Positions 43,724 to 64,000 of a stretch of DNA of 64,000 bases are shown here, in pieces. The notes below the pieces were generated by a model. The model saw nothing but the letters and a program-made list of their open reading frames with translations. It ran no database searches and was not told the origin of the DNA. The first letter of the stretch is position 1, and the number at the start of each line of letters is the position of its first letter. The stretch comes from Cristatella mucedo. Taxonomy: Eukaryota > Bryozoa > Phylactolaemata > Cristatellidae. Location: NCBI GenBank assembly GCA_009760855.2, contig WPIO01000024.1:5385001-5449000 (forward strand), written 5' to 3'. The position numbers were made by a program, and so were the translations under genes.

Positions 43724-64000
<20,277 letters not shown>

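Overview
This window is animal nuclear DNA that is rich in old and young transposons. The evidence is a spliced protein gene with GT..AG introns, many L2/CR1-type LINEs, tRNA-derived SINEs, hAT and Tigger DNA-transposon relics, microsatellites and a diverged satellite. There is no operon structure, no Shine-Dalgarno pattern, and no rRNA, CRISPR or phage feature. I cannot name the species. An invertebrate metazoan with long, repeat-filled introns fits best.

The only well-supported host gene is on the + strand from about 43.7 kb to beyond the right edge. It encodes a DCAF5/WDR22-type WD40 protein, a predicted substrate receptor of the CUL4-DDB1 ubiquitin ligase. I could place nine consecutive exons with consistent phases: 43724-43925, 47712-47855, 49447-49483, 53127-53263, 53400-53529, 55775-55997, 58582-58773, 61230-61446 and 63812 to the window end. 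Together they give about 490 residues: the seven-bladed WD40 part plus the start of the Ser-rich tail. The introns hold LINE and SINE debris.

The left two thirds (1-43.6 kb) are mostly repeats. 1-0.8 kb: decayed satellite-like sequence. 1.35-2.23 kb: hAT relic. 2.2-4.0 kb: L2 family B with a family A tail nested in it. 6.7-9.0 kb: an inverted pair of about 174-bp satellite arrays. 11.1-13.4 kb: an L2-A copy followed by a hAT relic. 15.2-24.5 kb: L2-A and L2-B pieces with SINEs. 25.3 kb: an isolated kinase-like exon. 30.3-31.0 kb: Tigger relic. 31.0-36.0 kb: nested L2-A copies, including the best-preserved one. 36.3-37.3 kb: a second Tigger relic. 37.6-42.3 kb: a second inverted satellite locus, split in the middle by two L2-A copies.

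The repeat families are linked. L2-A ends in a GCGCC...GGCGC hairpin plus (ATT)n. One SINE family (here SINE-H) carries a related hairpin tail, which suggests it uses L2-type reverse transcriptase. A second SINE family (SINE-T) has a tRNA head and a different tail.

The most unusual observation is a 208-bp copy of the 3' part of DCAF5 exon 1 plus the start of intron 1. It sits inside a satellite unit about 1.9 kb upstream of the original, with only five differences by eye. Family names, repeat borders and all copies labelled weak are judged by eye without alignment software.
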